Positions 10,153 to 21,345 of a stretch of 64,000 nucleotides of DNA are shown here, piece after piece. Each line of letters opens with the position of its first letter. Positions within the stretch are counted from its first letter, which is position 1. The notes beneath the pieces were generated by a model. The model ran no database searches. It saw only the letters and a program-made list of their open reading frames with translations, and was not told the DNA's origin. Both the position numbers and the translations under genes were made by a program. Source of the DNA: Cristatella mucedo (Eukaryota > Bryozoa > Phylactolaemata > Cristatellidae); assembly GCA_009760855.2 (NCBI GenBank), contig WPIO01000041.1, positions 3,053,501-3,117,500 on the forward strand, read 5' to 3'.

Positions 10153-13100
10153 GTAACGGCGTGGCGCCACCGTTGCACGTGGGCCGCGCGGGCACATCTG
10201 CCGCTAGAGCTGTGGATTCGCAAATATGGAGTACCGATTTTTTGCGTAGTAATCATTAATGTGTAGCCGGCGCAATAATGTTGAGTATAGCGCCCGCCCA
10301 ATCGATTTTGAGTCAGTGGAGCGTCTGATTTAGTGGCTCTTATTTTGTCTGCATACGGGGAATCTGCGTGGCGCACGTGGCTTCGCCGCGGGCATGTATT
10401 AAACTCTTTTCGTTCGACCGCGCATGGCAAAGCGACTGATGGAGCGACATACGCCATGTATTTCGCCATTGCGACCAATATGGCGTAGAGGGGCTTTTGC
10501 CGTATTTTCCACGAGATTCTCTCGGCTTGGCGATTGATCACCTGTCTTATCCTGCTGCATGTGGCTGTCCCCGGCCATGTAGCTCAGCTGCAGGTTTTCT
10601 ACTCACTTTCTCACACCTTAATTGGTCCATGCATTCGTGACATCCCGTCTCTCGACTTCTGTAACTCACTGCTTGCTGGTCTACCGGTCTGTGCAATCAG
10701 GTGCTTACAGCTGGTGCAAAACTCTGCAGCTAGGCTCGTCTGTCGCTAGTGTCGCAGTTTCCACATCATACCACTTCTCGCCGACCTGCACTGACTCCCA
10801 GTCAAGCAAAGCACCGACTTCAAATATTTGCCACTGGCTTTTAGGTCCTTTCATTCTTTGGCTCCAGCATACCTGCCAGATCTACTGCCCCGCCAGGCCA
10901 AGCATCGTACCTTTCACTTTGTGGAACTCACTCCTTCATCACGACATCTCCTGACTTGTCCACATTTAAAAAAAACTAAAAGCAGCTATTCATCTCAAGC
11001 ATTTAGTGGGTACCTGTGATTCGTCCTTGATGTGCTTATCCGTGCTGACACTGTGTTCTGCTACTAATCTAGGCTTTTACTTCTATGCAGATGACACTCA
11101 GTTGTACCTTTGCTTCGATCCCTCCCAGCCTTCGAGTACCTCGAATTCTCTTAACTCCCTTGCTGCCTGTATTGATGACATCCACCCATGGATGGCAGCA
11201 AACTTTCTTAAATTGAATGATGATAAAAGCAACTTATTAGTTAGGGTAAATCAAGTGTGATTCAGAAATTGGAAAGGCTGACGCTCAAACTCGGCTTTAC
11301 CAGCATATCCCCCCCCCCCCCCCGTTGAATCTGCACGAAATCTAGGTGTCATATTCCAAAGTGATCTTGCATTAGACGACCACATCAGCTCCACAATCAA
11401 GTCTGCCTACTTTCAGCTATATACAATTGCTGAGATGCGGGCTTGTTTAGGTAGGGATACCACATCTATGTTAGTCCTTGCATTTGTGACATCCTGTAAC
11501 GCTAAAATTTCTTCAGTAAACCATAGGCCATCTGAGCGAGGGCATGCTGTGGGCATAGTCAGAGGCGAAAACTCATCCAAAACGTCGGCAAGTTTCGTGG
11601 GTAAAGTCGGATGTATGACTGAGCAGAAGGGGCGAGAAAGATTTTTTTTGCAAACAGCTTCGATGTCAAAGTGGTTAAGGTTGTGCCATTTGCAGATTTT
11701 TGTGTACCCAAGACCACAAGAGATCTTCATGTGATCAGATGGGTTTCAGTGTTTTTGCCTCAAATTATAGCCATTTTCAAATAGCATATTTAAAGCACCA
11801 GCTTCTTTTGCTACTGTCACCGGTGAAGTAGAGTTGTAACTTATTCGCAATAGCTCACGAAAACACGTGGGTTGAAGTGGATATGTGATGCAACTGGGCC
11901 TCTGCAGATTTCTGGGTTTTTTATCAATGTTTTGTTCTTTATTCTTTCTTAATATTTGTTTACCATCTGTCGGATGAGCTGTCGTTGCATTATCTGCAGC
12001 GTTAGTCACTCGACTTTAAGATAGTTGCTTGATTTTCAGATCATTGAGGTTAGAGGCAACAATCTTCATTCTGTGGAGACTCCATCTGGAGAAACCTACC
12101 TCGTCAGCATGCCCGGAAAGTTCCGCAAAAACGTCTGGGTCAAAAGAGGTAAGCTGTCGAAGCTCTACCGCTGTACCGGTTCCCTGCAGTCACTGATGGA
12201 GACTGCAGTACTTTGTTATGGAGGTGAGCTGTTTCTGTTCGACCTTGATTACCACTAACCATTTGATCGTGCTTCCTTTACAGCAAATGTAACTGCCTGG
12301 AAAGAGATTGAGTTCTCTGAGGGCACTATATCAAATGCATTATTATTATTATTATTATCATCATCATCATCATCGGTAGTGTTACCTTGACCGTCGATCA
12401 GAGTTGTCACTTGTTACCATCTAGTGCCGATAGGGGCTCTCTTCGTTAAATAGTGGGTTTACCTTTAGGCACATATTTTGCCTGAATGATCAAGTATTGG
12501 TGTTCGTCTTTGGCTCAAGATTGCGAAAAGATGTTTTGTCTCTGTACATAAATGGCAGTGGGAAACGTATCGCACTCAGACGTGCCCGATTTAGCTGCAA
12601 ACGAGTTCTGAATGTGCCTCTGAACCACTGCCTTGAAATATTGTGATGTTAAGAATATCGGCATCTGAAGTAAAATTAGAAAGTAAAATTTGATGATTCC
12701 GTGTAACAGCAGCCACAATACGCAGCCTGTAGCCCATTCTGCGCTGTTCCACGGTAGATGGCCTTTGGTCTCTGTATTTTCAAATTACTGCTGTACTTGC
12801 AATTTCTGCTAAAGGTGGCACACCGTTCAGAAGTGTCGGTCGAAGCAGACTGCTTACAGGAACATTCCCACCTATATGGGGACCTGCATGCCCCAGCGAC
12901 TAGGATCTCCTGTCACCAACCACAGCAGACATAATGGTTTCAACTTGGCGTCCGATTGCATTGGCCTAGTCTGTTGCAGCTTTGCAGACTACTATTCATT
13001 TTGTTATTTGCCAGTTTAGCCGGTACGTTGTTGATGGAAGTGCAAAGAGTTACCACAATCTGCTCATATTAAGCTTAATCTTTACCTTGGTACCAGAAGC

Positions 13101-16100
13101 AGTGCCTCTAGTTTCTTTTCGGTATGCATATTGAAGATATGGCAATGTTTTGGACATAGTACATATTTCAGTACTGAATGGGAAATTGTCGTTTTTTAGA
13201 ATTTGTAAGCAAACTGAAGAGAATTCCCATTTTTCTCAATTTTTGTATTCTCTCTTATTCAAGAAAAGGTAAAAAAGTGAAAATAAATTTGGCTACTAGA
13301 CTTGGTTAACAGGTAGTTTGGTGTACAGCCAATGCTTGACACAACTGCTGTGGTCTGGAAGCTGGGAGCACAGGATTTTCGGCAACAATTGTATCGACGA
13401 TCTTTCGGGCATCGCCCTTTTCTAGCCAGGTCGTTGTAAAGACTTGCAATTTACGACAGTTCACTTACAATGCTTGTTTCGATGCGTCAATATCTTAAAG
13501 TCTACAGCTTACCTGGGATATGAGATGAAGACAAAACTATGCCGAAAGAGATCGAAGTGTTCTTTGGTTTGAGTAGTATCGAATGTTGAAAAACTTCCAT
13601 GTTTAGCCAGAATTGGAATCTATTGCGCTTGCCAATAAAAGAAATGCTTCCTTCAGGGCTCGAACCTTGAGCCTGGTTCTTGTAGTGTAAGCTCATTACT
13701 CCTGGGCTAATTCCCAGGGCGTTAGTTTGAGGAGTGCGGTCTCTGTTGTTGCACACTTGAGAGGAATTTTTTTACATTCACTTTTGCAAAAATCCTCATG
13801 GAAACATGAGCTATGTGCTTATCTTCTCTTCTTCTGTGTGCCGGTGTAAGTGTATTCCAGTATACATGTATCTATTATACCTTATGTACACTGCCCTGCA
13901 GAAGTTTCTGCACATCCCGTCCATCGAGCTGAGTTCGGTTTTTGCTACTGTCCGTATTCGAGTCAGTCTTTACACTACACTAATTTTTAAATGTTTACAA
14001 TCTGTCAATGCAATTGTAATCTTAGTTACAGTTTGCTACGTTTGGCTATGTGAGTAGCTGTGTTCGCCATTCTTATGCATTCCTATCTTGTTGCTACGGG
14101 TTTAAATAAATAAATAAAATTCATTTGTATAGCTTCATAAGAGAGCTTGATCTCTATCTACGCACTATATATATATATATATGCCACAACGCTTGAGCCC
14201 ACTACCTCGGTCTGCAAATGCAATGGCCTTGACTGTGGTCGTCAAAGGTGAGCACCTTAATTACTGCGCCAAACCAGGGCTGCAGTTTAAGAACTATTTA
14301 GTGTTAGACTTAGACATTAAAAAACTGTCAAGACCGTCTTACTCCCCTGCCTCATTTTTAACCCTCGACCTGGTTATGAAGTGCGAGCACTTTACCATTG
14401 GGATGAGGCGTTGCGTGCAGATGTCCTGGTCAACCAAGATGCTGACCGTGGCATTATGTTATAGGCGATTTCGTCCTGGTGCAGCCTATTGCCGAGGGAG
14501 ACAGAGTGAAAGCAGAAATATGTACTATTCTTTACAAAGACCAGATCAAATACATCAAGGCCAATAACTTGTGGTGAGCCTTACCGATTTTGCCTGCAGC
14601 TGTACTGCCAGTCGTAGACTGCATTGCCAAGTAGTTTAGTTTTGTCGGGGTTTGGACCTTGAGTTATCGGCTTCGTGTTCTGGAAGCATCAGGATTTGTT
14701 ATCTTTACCATTGTACTTTAGCCGGATGTTTTGGCATAGGCATATGAGCTGTGATAAAAACCTGATGTATGTGATAGCCATAAAATGCCATCCTCATGCC
14801 ACTTGTCGATACAATGCATGTTTTTCACCACGAGTAACCTCGTACAAATTGACAGCGGTTGTACCACTTCAATGTATTTCTTTAACACATCAAACTCCAT
14901 CACTTATGCTATTTAGTAGTCATTATATTCACGACAGTACCCAAGATTTTTTTAGGCCGGCCATTGTGTGTGTGTGTGTGTTTGTGTGCGTGCGTGTGTG
15001 CTTACACATATAGTGTTGGCAGCAAGTGCTGTTGCTGTCACCACTTTCTTTTGGGGTTCGTCATATGTGTAGCAGACAACCAATATCTTTGTCTGGGTAT
15101 TATGAAGTCACTGAAGGGTTTTTTAAGCAAATTCTATTTGGTTTTGTGACTAAGTCCGGTCTCAGCAGATGATCCTCGGGCTCTATAGTTTTATTTCATA
15201 CATCTATGTGAGCATTCTTGAAGACAATTGCATGCAGAATGCTCTCACCTCCTCTACCCCGTCGCTAGACGGGCACCGGTTCAAAGCTCAGACCTGGCGG
15301 TTGGCTCTCGAGCCTTCTACACTTTGGAGTTCGACTCAAAACATCCGTTCTGGTAGGCTTCTGCTACCGGCAACTGGATAAAGTGTAAGATTCCATAAAG
15401 TGCATCGAAGCAATATTGCATAGAGGGGTTTTCATCAAGCAAAACCTGCAAACGCACCTTCACTATGAGCTGGATTTTTATAGTCCCACAAAGGCTGCCT
15501 CCTAAGGACGTACTTGTAGTTTGTGCTAGGGTTGCTGGCAAGCAGCATGTGCGGGGTGGCGCGGGCAGTCTCATGCACCAGTGATCATGCCCTCGTTTCT
15601 TTCGCTGCCCGTGTTCGTAGGCTGCTGTTTCTTTTCTCTTATTTCGTTTTAGTTGCTGCTTTTTGCTTTTGTTTAGCTTATGCATTTTTAGCTTGTCGCT
15701 TGTTAGTGTGTTGGCTCTGGATGCCGCTATGCTTTGTTTAGCAGCTTGATCGCCCGTGCACTGCTGCTTTTGTGCTTAACCACTGGCTATCCTGTTCATG
15801 CTAGGTAGGGTCATTAGAACTCATTTTCTTTTTGTCTCGAGTGCCTAGTACTGCCACCTGGTTTCTGCAGTAATTCCTAAATATACCATGTATTATTCAG
15901 CAAATGTAAAGCGCCTAGAAAGAGTTCTCTGATGGTGCTTTACCAATTTTATTATTATAATTATTATGTAGATTGATCCTTAAAGACAAGAACTTCAGTC
16001 ATGCGATCCCTTTGCTCAAAGGAGCTGCAGTAGCCTGCTGTCGAATCCTGTGTGCTAGCAAAATTCTCACCCTGTATAGTGCCCTAAGAGAACTTAATCT

Positions 16101-16915
16101 CTATTCAGGTGCTTCGAATATGCTACGGGGTCCCAACCTTGGCCAGAAAATACGTTCACCTTGACCTTGGTTAGAGGCTAGCACCCGGCCAGCTGAACCC
16201 CTGCTGCAGTGGCTGATAGCCACCTCGTACACACAAGGGTGCTCTCAAAATAATAAATTCTCATTCTTTTATTTAAGCAGCGCTTGTGGCAGACCCTGGT
16301 GCTCTGCTGGATGTAGACTGTGAAGCTCGAGCTGTTCTTACTCATCGGTGATTAACTTTTCCAAACTTTTGATTCGTGTACTTCCGATCCTGCCTTCCTT
16401 CACTGCTATTTCAATAATAGTCAACCTCTCTCAACCACCTTAATCAATCAACCATCAACAAACCAGCCCGATTCTGCTGTTCTTAATTTGTCTTTGCTGT
16501 ATCAGACGAAGGCTTCTGGCTACCAAGTGCACAAACACTGCGCAAAAAACCAAATAATTGTTGAACAACTGCTTCAAAGCTACGAGTGCACTGTAGAGAG
16601 CTCTCCTCTTGCTCTCGCTTAGTTCTCGTGGCATTGTGGAGTTGCAGATGGAGATAAAAGCAGTTTTGTCGTCATTTATTCGTGGTTCGATTCGATGCTT
16701 GCTTGCGCAGGCCAGAGAAGTTCGATGGCGACAAGATCGCTGCTTCGGCGGGCGTGGCCTACGACCGCAACAATTCGGTGGCTGCTCGCAGCTGTGGCGG
16801 CGCCGAGGGCAGCGCATCAGACAGCGACGAGCTTCCCGACGAGTGGGTGAACCCGAACCGACCTGCCGCGGTGGCGCCGTGCAGCTCCTCCAGTGATGGC
16901 GACGAGAGCGATTGA
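10066..16915 (+). CDS. EIF1AD: EIF1AD orthologue (eIF1A domain-containing protein), complete, 4 exons
   Basis: Encodes a 169-aa S1/eIF1A-like OB-fold RNA-binding protein. Exons 10066-10152, 12040-12148, 14465-14573 and 16711-16915 join in phase (0, 1, 2) with GT-AG introns. The N-terminus MSKTTKRKHVVKEVL and the OB-fold strand GNNLHSVETPSG/YLVSMPGKFRKNVWVKRG match the EIF1AD family almost residue for residue. Exon 3 supplies GDFVLVQPIAEGDRVKAEI. The C-terminus is acidic and serine-rich with DEWVNPNRP, the family tail motif. The usual length is about 165 aa in vertebrates. The ATG at 10066 is chosen because it matches the conserved start. In other animals the protein is a nuclear, low-abundance relative of translation factor eIF1A; its exact role is not settled. 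The introns carry LINE-A, SINE-2 and LINE-B fragments. Confidence 0.96.
10600..11065 (+). mobile_element. LINE-A C-terminal fragment in EIF1AD intron 1
   Basis: Encodes FVTSRLSTS..., LAPAYLPDLLPRQAKHRT in decayed frames and part of the 3' UTR. It is followed by an upstream (RT) part, so the two pieces are in reverse order. Confidence 0.85.
11066..11495 (+). mobile_element. LINE-A RT-core fragment in EIF1AD intron 1
   Basis: Starts at the [18 protein letters not shown] catalytic region and runs through [13 protein letters not shown] to MLVLAFVTS. It is interrupted by a run of 14-15 C at about 11311-11324. Confidence 0.85.
11500..12005 (-). mobile_element. LINE EN-RT linker fragment
   Basis: The minus strand encodes FDIEAVCKKNLSR and DGLWFTEEILAL, the linker typical of Jockey-superfamily LINEs just before the RT. 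It ends 35 bp before EIF1AD exon 2. Confidence 0.55.
12040..12148 (+). CDS. EIF1AD: EIF1AD exon 2
   Basis: Acceptor TTGATTTTCAG and donor GTAAGC, phase 0 in and 1 out. Encodes IIEVRGNNLHSVETPSG and the KFRKNVWVKRG strand, the RNA-binding heart of the OB fold. Confidence 0.96.
12250..12375 (+). mobile_element. LINE-A 3' tail in EIF1AD intron 2
   Basis: Terminal hairpin (CTGCCTGGAAAGAGATTGAG ... GGGCACT) followed by (ATT)n then (ATC)n. From 12,376 to 14,117 I see only weak repeat traces. Confidence 0.85.
13620..13725 (-). mobile_element. Possible SINE-1-like head (tRNA-derived)
   Basis: The plus strand shows GGGCTCGAACCTTGAGCCTG and a degraded A box near TCCTGGGCTAAT. Too decayed for a firm family call. 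Confidence 0.35.
13887..13910 (+). mobile_element. Tc1-like terminal inverted repeat, isolated
   Basis: TACACTGCCCTGCAGAAGTT resembles the reverse complement of the element end at 38709-38732. No transposase follows, so this is either a non-autonomous relic or chance. Confidence 0.35.
14118..14283 (-). mobile_element. SINE-2 copy in EIF1AD intron 2
   Basis: Minus strand: CAGTAATTAAGGTGCTCACC, a GGGCTCAAGC B-box-like block, and a tail with GATCAAGCTCTCTTATG. A short (AT)n has grown in the middle at 14168-14182. Confidence 0.7.
14465..14573 (+). CDS. EIF1AD: EIF1AD exon 3
   Basis: Acceptor GTTATAG and donor GTGAGC, phase 1 in and 2 out. Encodes DFVLVQPIAEGDRVKAEI and LYKDQIKYIKANNL, the last OB strands and the helix before the tail. 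The split Trp codon is completed by exon 4. Confidence 0.96.
14966..15002. repeat. (GT)n microsatellite
   Basis: Imperfect GT/GC-T run in EIF1AD intron 3. Confidence 0.85.
15890..15965 (+). mobile_element. LINE-A terminal hairpin and tail in EIF1AD intron 3
   Basis: CAGCAAATGTAAAGCGCC, a shortened loop (AGAAAGAGTTCTCTGATG), GGTGCTTTACC and an ATT tail. Confidence 0.85.
16072..16202 (-). mobile_element. SINE-2 copy in EIF1AD intron 3
   Basis: The plus strand reads AGTGCCCTAAGAGAACTTAA, the reverse complement of the LINE-like tail. The tRNA-like head is decayed. Confidence 0.75.
16505..16655 (+). mobile_element. LINE-B 3' end fragment, just upstream of EIF1AD exon 4
   Basis: GGCTTCTGGCTACCAAG ... 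TTGTGGAGTTGCAGATGG matches the LINE-B end seen at 2748-2902. Confidence 0.45.
16711..16915 (+). CDS. EIF1AD: EIF1AD exon 4 and stop
   Basis: Acceptor CTTGCGCAG, phase 2. Encodes PEKFDGDKIA, then an acidic/serine tail with SDSDELPDEWVNPNRP and SSSSDGDESD, then TGA at 16913-16915. Local GC content is higher than in the introns. Confidence 0.94.
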
Positions 16916-17540
16916 GCTTGTGCTCCCCTCCCTCTCCCGACCTGCCCCCTCGGCCCTGCCAGGCGTGCGCAGCAACAGCAGCCGACGACTGCTCAGCCTG
17001 CTGCTGCAGGCTTACAAAAGTCATCGATTGTGTCAAGCAAAATGAAACATCTACATGCCCCCGACGAGCTTTTTGCTCGTAGAGATTTGGGTCGATCCGA
17101 TGTCTGACCCGATGTCTGAAGGGCTGGTTAGGTGGACCGTTCTATGGCGCATACTCTTTCGGCCAGCCGAAGCAAGTCGTCATCTTCTTTCGCCTGCGGC
17201 ACAGTGTGTGGCCGTTAAAGATGTGATTTCGCTCGTTGCTGACTTTCCAGCCAGTCATTCCTGCCTCGGTAGACGGGTAGCGATTGGATCGTTGCTCAAG
17301 CACTAATCGCTGGCTTTCGAGGCTGACAAGCTTTCGACCAGTGTTTGTGGGGTCACCTGTCGTAAGCGTCGGGAGAGTTGGCACTGCTGCCACCTTCGTG
17401 GCTGTTGTCCGCGAACTGCTGTCGGCCGCGAGATTCAAGCATATTGTGGCCGCAGGTGTGTTCAGCGGCTGAATCTGCTGATGAGTTGATTGTATTGCCT
17501 CCTGTCTTGGTTTCTCTGCCAAGGCGTTAGCAAGCTGTCA

Positions 17541-17546
17541 AATAAA
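17541..17546 (+). other. EIF1AD: Candidate poly(A) signal of EIF1AD
   Basis: AATAAA 626 bp after the stop codon, before a SINE-1 copy. It is plausible by position only. Confidence 0.35.
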
Positions 17547-17771
17547 GTCACTTTTGAATCACATTGCCCCGTTAGCCTGGCTGATCACCATTCGTTGAAA
17601 GAGCAAAAAGCTGCTATTTATGCACTGATCGCTGAAAAGATTGCGTGGTTGGGTGGTTGCTACTCGTGCTGTGAGCGATCCCTAACTGCTCACTCCAAAT
17701 CGGTGATAGCCGTCAAGGCCCATCTGTTGCTTATAAATGAGGCTCACCGTGTGAAGCTGGCTTGGAGTACT

Positions 17772-17935
17772 AGCTGATTTAACAGCCTCTTTTGTATAGA
17801 GACAAAAGAGCCTTCACGGCTATCACCACCGCTTGCAGTGGTGATAAAGAATCGCCCACCGCAGGATTCGAACCCACGACCTCGGGACCGAGGTCGTAAT
17901 AAGCAAACCACCTTATCTAGTGTGCCATCACGGCT
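17772..17935 (-). mobile_element. SINE-1, good copy
   Basis: Minus strand: GATGGCACACTAGATAAGG (A box), GGGTTCGAATCC (B box) and a TGCGGTGGGCG continuation resembling a tRNA 3' arm. A unique body with GTGATAGCCGTGAAGGCTC follows. A palindromic GACCTCGGTCCCGAGGTCG replaces the anticodon arm. Confidence 0.88.
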
Positions 17936-19884
17936 CATCAACCATACAGATATACACTGAGGCACAACATATCCTAGCAGTATGGCGGCTGCTGCTGTGG
18001 CTGTAAATTCGTTCGGGTAATAGAAGGGTTGTCTGGTCAGGAATAGAGGCTGCCAGCTTCTGCATTGTCTCATCTGCTTAGCACATTTTCAAGAGCCAGA
18101 GTTTTTCACTGGGATTGTGTCTAACACCTGGCCTCTGGCACCTGTCGATATTGCTCCTTAGTAGTTTTATCAAGATCATATCAGGTGGCTGGCTGAGCCA
18201 CTACCCCAGCACCATACAATGATTCCTCGAAGGGTACTTTATTCGAATCATTGGGGGGGGAGTGGAGGTCAAAGCTCAGATACTCAGTTTGGAGGTTGTT
18301 TCCTTTGACAGCAAGATGACCCTATGCAAAACTGCCTAAAAGATGCCATACCTTTGGGCGAATCTTTATTTGGTACTGGTGCAGTGGCTCAGCCAGCCGC
18401 CCGGTTTGAACGCTATGAAACTGCATGTGCATTTATTATTGACAATAGGGAGAGGCTGTGTAATCGGCCTACACCTGTATTCAATCTTTTCAGTAAAACG
18501 TATGCTCTTTGAAATGTGCTACAGAAGAAAAGACAGCACAGAAGCTGGTAGCCTCTATTCCTCTCCAGATAAGGGGTCATGAAGAATCGTGGTAGAACGA
18601 TGCCACGCTAAACACATACACACTAACAGTATATCTGTTTGCTTTTGGCTTGTCAATAAATAGTGTCACTTGCTTTGCACAACTTTAGTATGCCTGGTAT
18701 TAAAGAAAACCCTCTTATTACTTGAACGAATTGATAGCCACAGCATCGGCTGCCACACTGCAAGGACTGTTTTTTTCGCCAGAGTGCAGCTGTCTTTATG
18801 GGCTATCCATAAGGAATTTTGCAAATATTCTGAGTCGGTATTGGCCTGCCTATCTCTAATGTAATCGCTAGAGGTCACTATGTTAATCCATAACTGTTGG
18901 TGCTCTCGTTGCCCGCTTCCAATTCTTACACTTGAGAATATACAAGTAATCCCAGCTCTCTGAGATGTGCAGTGGATCTCGAGGCTTTGGAGGTCCATTG
19001 AGAAGATAGTTGCCGGTGGTCGAGCCTGTGGGTTACCCAAACAGGAGCCACGTGCTCCATCGTGAGCGATATTACAGCCGCTCTGTTAAACGTAATTGTG
19101 GTGCCTAGCTCTACCCAATGACTGATCTGTAAATGGATTGCTCATTGCTTGACTGCTGGCCAGAGGGCAGGTGAAGCAGTACCAGTCACCCTAGCCGGCG
19201 TAGATTCCTTGGGTTTTCCAGGGCTGGCCAATTGACGGAACGGTTGCTTGTGGTGAGGAGGTAGGACCATGCCATAGACATGCTTTTGAGATGCTCGTCG
19301 AGTCGCGTCAGTTCAGCTCTCGCATCCCGCTATCCACTTCCCGGCTTCCAGTTTTTGTTACCGCTCCTCCCACTCAGTTGGACCATTTGGCGGTGGCCAG
19401 TTCGCTCTAGCCTCAGTCACCAGCAAACTGGCTTTGTATTATTTAAGTACATGTTTTGTTGCTTTGGTTTCTCTTCGCACCAACGGACTTTTCTCTTCCC
19501 GGTGTGGCTGATGGGGAGAGGCACAGTGCACAGGCTCGAGTCGGCTCTTCTGTTGCCATGCAAAAGAGGCTGTTAAATCAGCCAGTATTTTTCGAAGCAA
19601 ACAATGCAGTAGACCAAGGCCTGTAGATTCATTTCGGCAGCTGACATGTATGTGTTGGCTTTTTCGCTTCTCTTGGAGGGGGATTGTGAGTGAGCACCAG
19701 CGACGTAAGAGCGAAAGGAGTCTACATCTACGTTCACTCAGCATTGCGAGGTTTGTAAATTCATAACCCCTTGGTTACCTGATAACTGCCAACTCGGCCA
19801 ACAGCTGTTGTTTGCTCGACCGTAACAACAAGGTGTTGCAAAAACAAGGCTCTAGCCGCGCAGTGACTACTAGTTCGACGAGCA

Positions 19885-20085
19885 TCCCACAGCTGTTTGC
19901 TTGACTGGGAGCCAGTGCAGGTCGGTGAGAAGTGGTGAGATTTGGCAACTGCAACGCTGGTGACCGACCACCCCAGCTGCAGAGTTGTGCACCAGCTGTA
20001 GGCGCCTCGTTGCACATGCCGGTAGGCCAGCAAGCAGTGAGCTACAGAAGTCAAGACGGTATGTCACAGATGCATGGGTAGAATT
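19885..20085 (-). mobile_element. LINE-A C-terminal fragment
   Basis: Minus-strand coding traces of SLLAGLPACATRRLQLV and HWLPVKQ. No 3' UTR or tail. Confidence 0.85.
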
Positions 20086-21054
20086 GTACGGAGTGAACAA
20101 AGCGAATTCGCGCTCTTTTCAAACTGCAAAAGAATGCTTTACGTGCGTCGACGACCCAAGAAAACCCACTCACCTAATTGCCTGAAGGCAACGGTCAAAT
20201 TTAGATGAAAAAGTAGAAACTGGAACTGGAACCGCTTACCGAAACTGGAGAAACTACCAAAATTTCCTTTGGCCCTTCTCTCACTTCACCTTCACCTTTG
20301 CCCCTTAGTTCACCGAATCCAAGATTTGCAATTTCCTGTGGGACTCTAATGCAGATTTTGTTGCTCCACAAGTAAAATGGCTATTACAGAGGAATACCGA
20401 AAAACTTGCTTCCTTCGTATTCTTGAAGGATGTAGCAAAGCAAAAGAAAGTTGTATGACTTACAAGGCTATGCACTATCCGGGTCTAAGACGCTTAATAA
20501 AACTGCCTGCGATAAATTTATAAGTTAAGGAGATTAAGCCTCTCATTGGCCTAAACCTGAATATGCCTGAGGTAAAAAACTAGGGTTACTTTCATGTAAT
20601 TATATTTTGTAGGAATTATTTGCTTTCTGAAATTTGGTAGTTTGTATTAAGGATAAATAAATTATAGCAACGTTAAGTAAAGCGCGCTATGCAGGTAACG
20701 TATTTCTCGGAACAACGATAAAGCTTTGGTGAAATTCTATGTACATTTCCCACCGGTCTCCCGAGATTTGACCTTTACCCCCTCCAATGTCTAGGCGTGC
20801 AAATAATCTCGCGAGCTTGCAGCTGCGAGTCCTTTTCAGTTCATGCGGCGCTCGGGCGCCTTAGCAACGCGTCGCCCTACTTACAGCGGCGTACTCGTCC
20901 TTCAGCCAACCCCAATCGCGCTTCCATATGTATCTGGATACCAAATGCTCCTTTCTCACGACGTCTTTCCTAGAAAAAAAAGCGAGAGACCGGAGCGTCA
21001 AACTGACCGCGGCGCCAAGCCAACTCAACCCCTGCAATGACACAATGCCATAGC

Positions 21055-21345
21055 CAAGTCTGCCAACTTTCGGCTACGTAACATTGCTGAAATTTGGTCC
21101 TCCTTAGACAGGGATACTACGTGCAAACTGGTCCTTGCATCTGTGACATCACATCTCGCCTTTTTGTAACTCACCGCTTACCGATCTGCCAGGCCGTGCA
21201 ATCGGGTGCTTATAGTTGGTTCAAAACTCGACAGGTAGGCTTGTCTGTCGCGAGCGTCACAGTTGCCAAGTACACCACTTCTCGTCGACCTGCACGGGGT
21301 CCCAATCAAACAGAGTATCGACTTAAAGGTTCTACCACACACAGA
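21055..21345 (+). mobile_element. LINE-A C-terminal fragment
   Basis: Plus-strand traces of the LGCKLVLAS-VTS / [13 protein letters not shown] block with many frame breaks. Confidence 0.7.

Noticed and set aside
17142-17522. 126-codon minus-strand frame downstream of EIF1AD
   Set aside because: Lies in the probable EIF1AD 3' untranslated region, is low in recognisable features and has no splice support.
20379-20530. Short plus-strand frame starting MAITEEYRKTCF (about 48 codons)
   Set aside because: Protein-like composition but no homology, no splice partner and no repeat link. Too weak to call.
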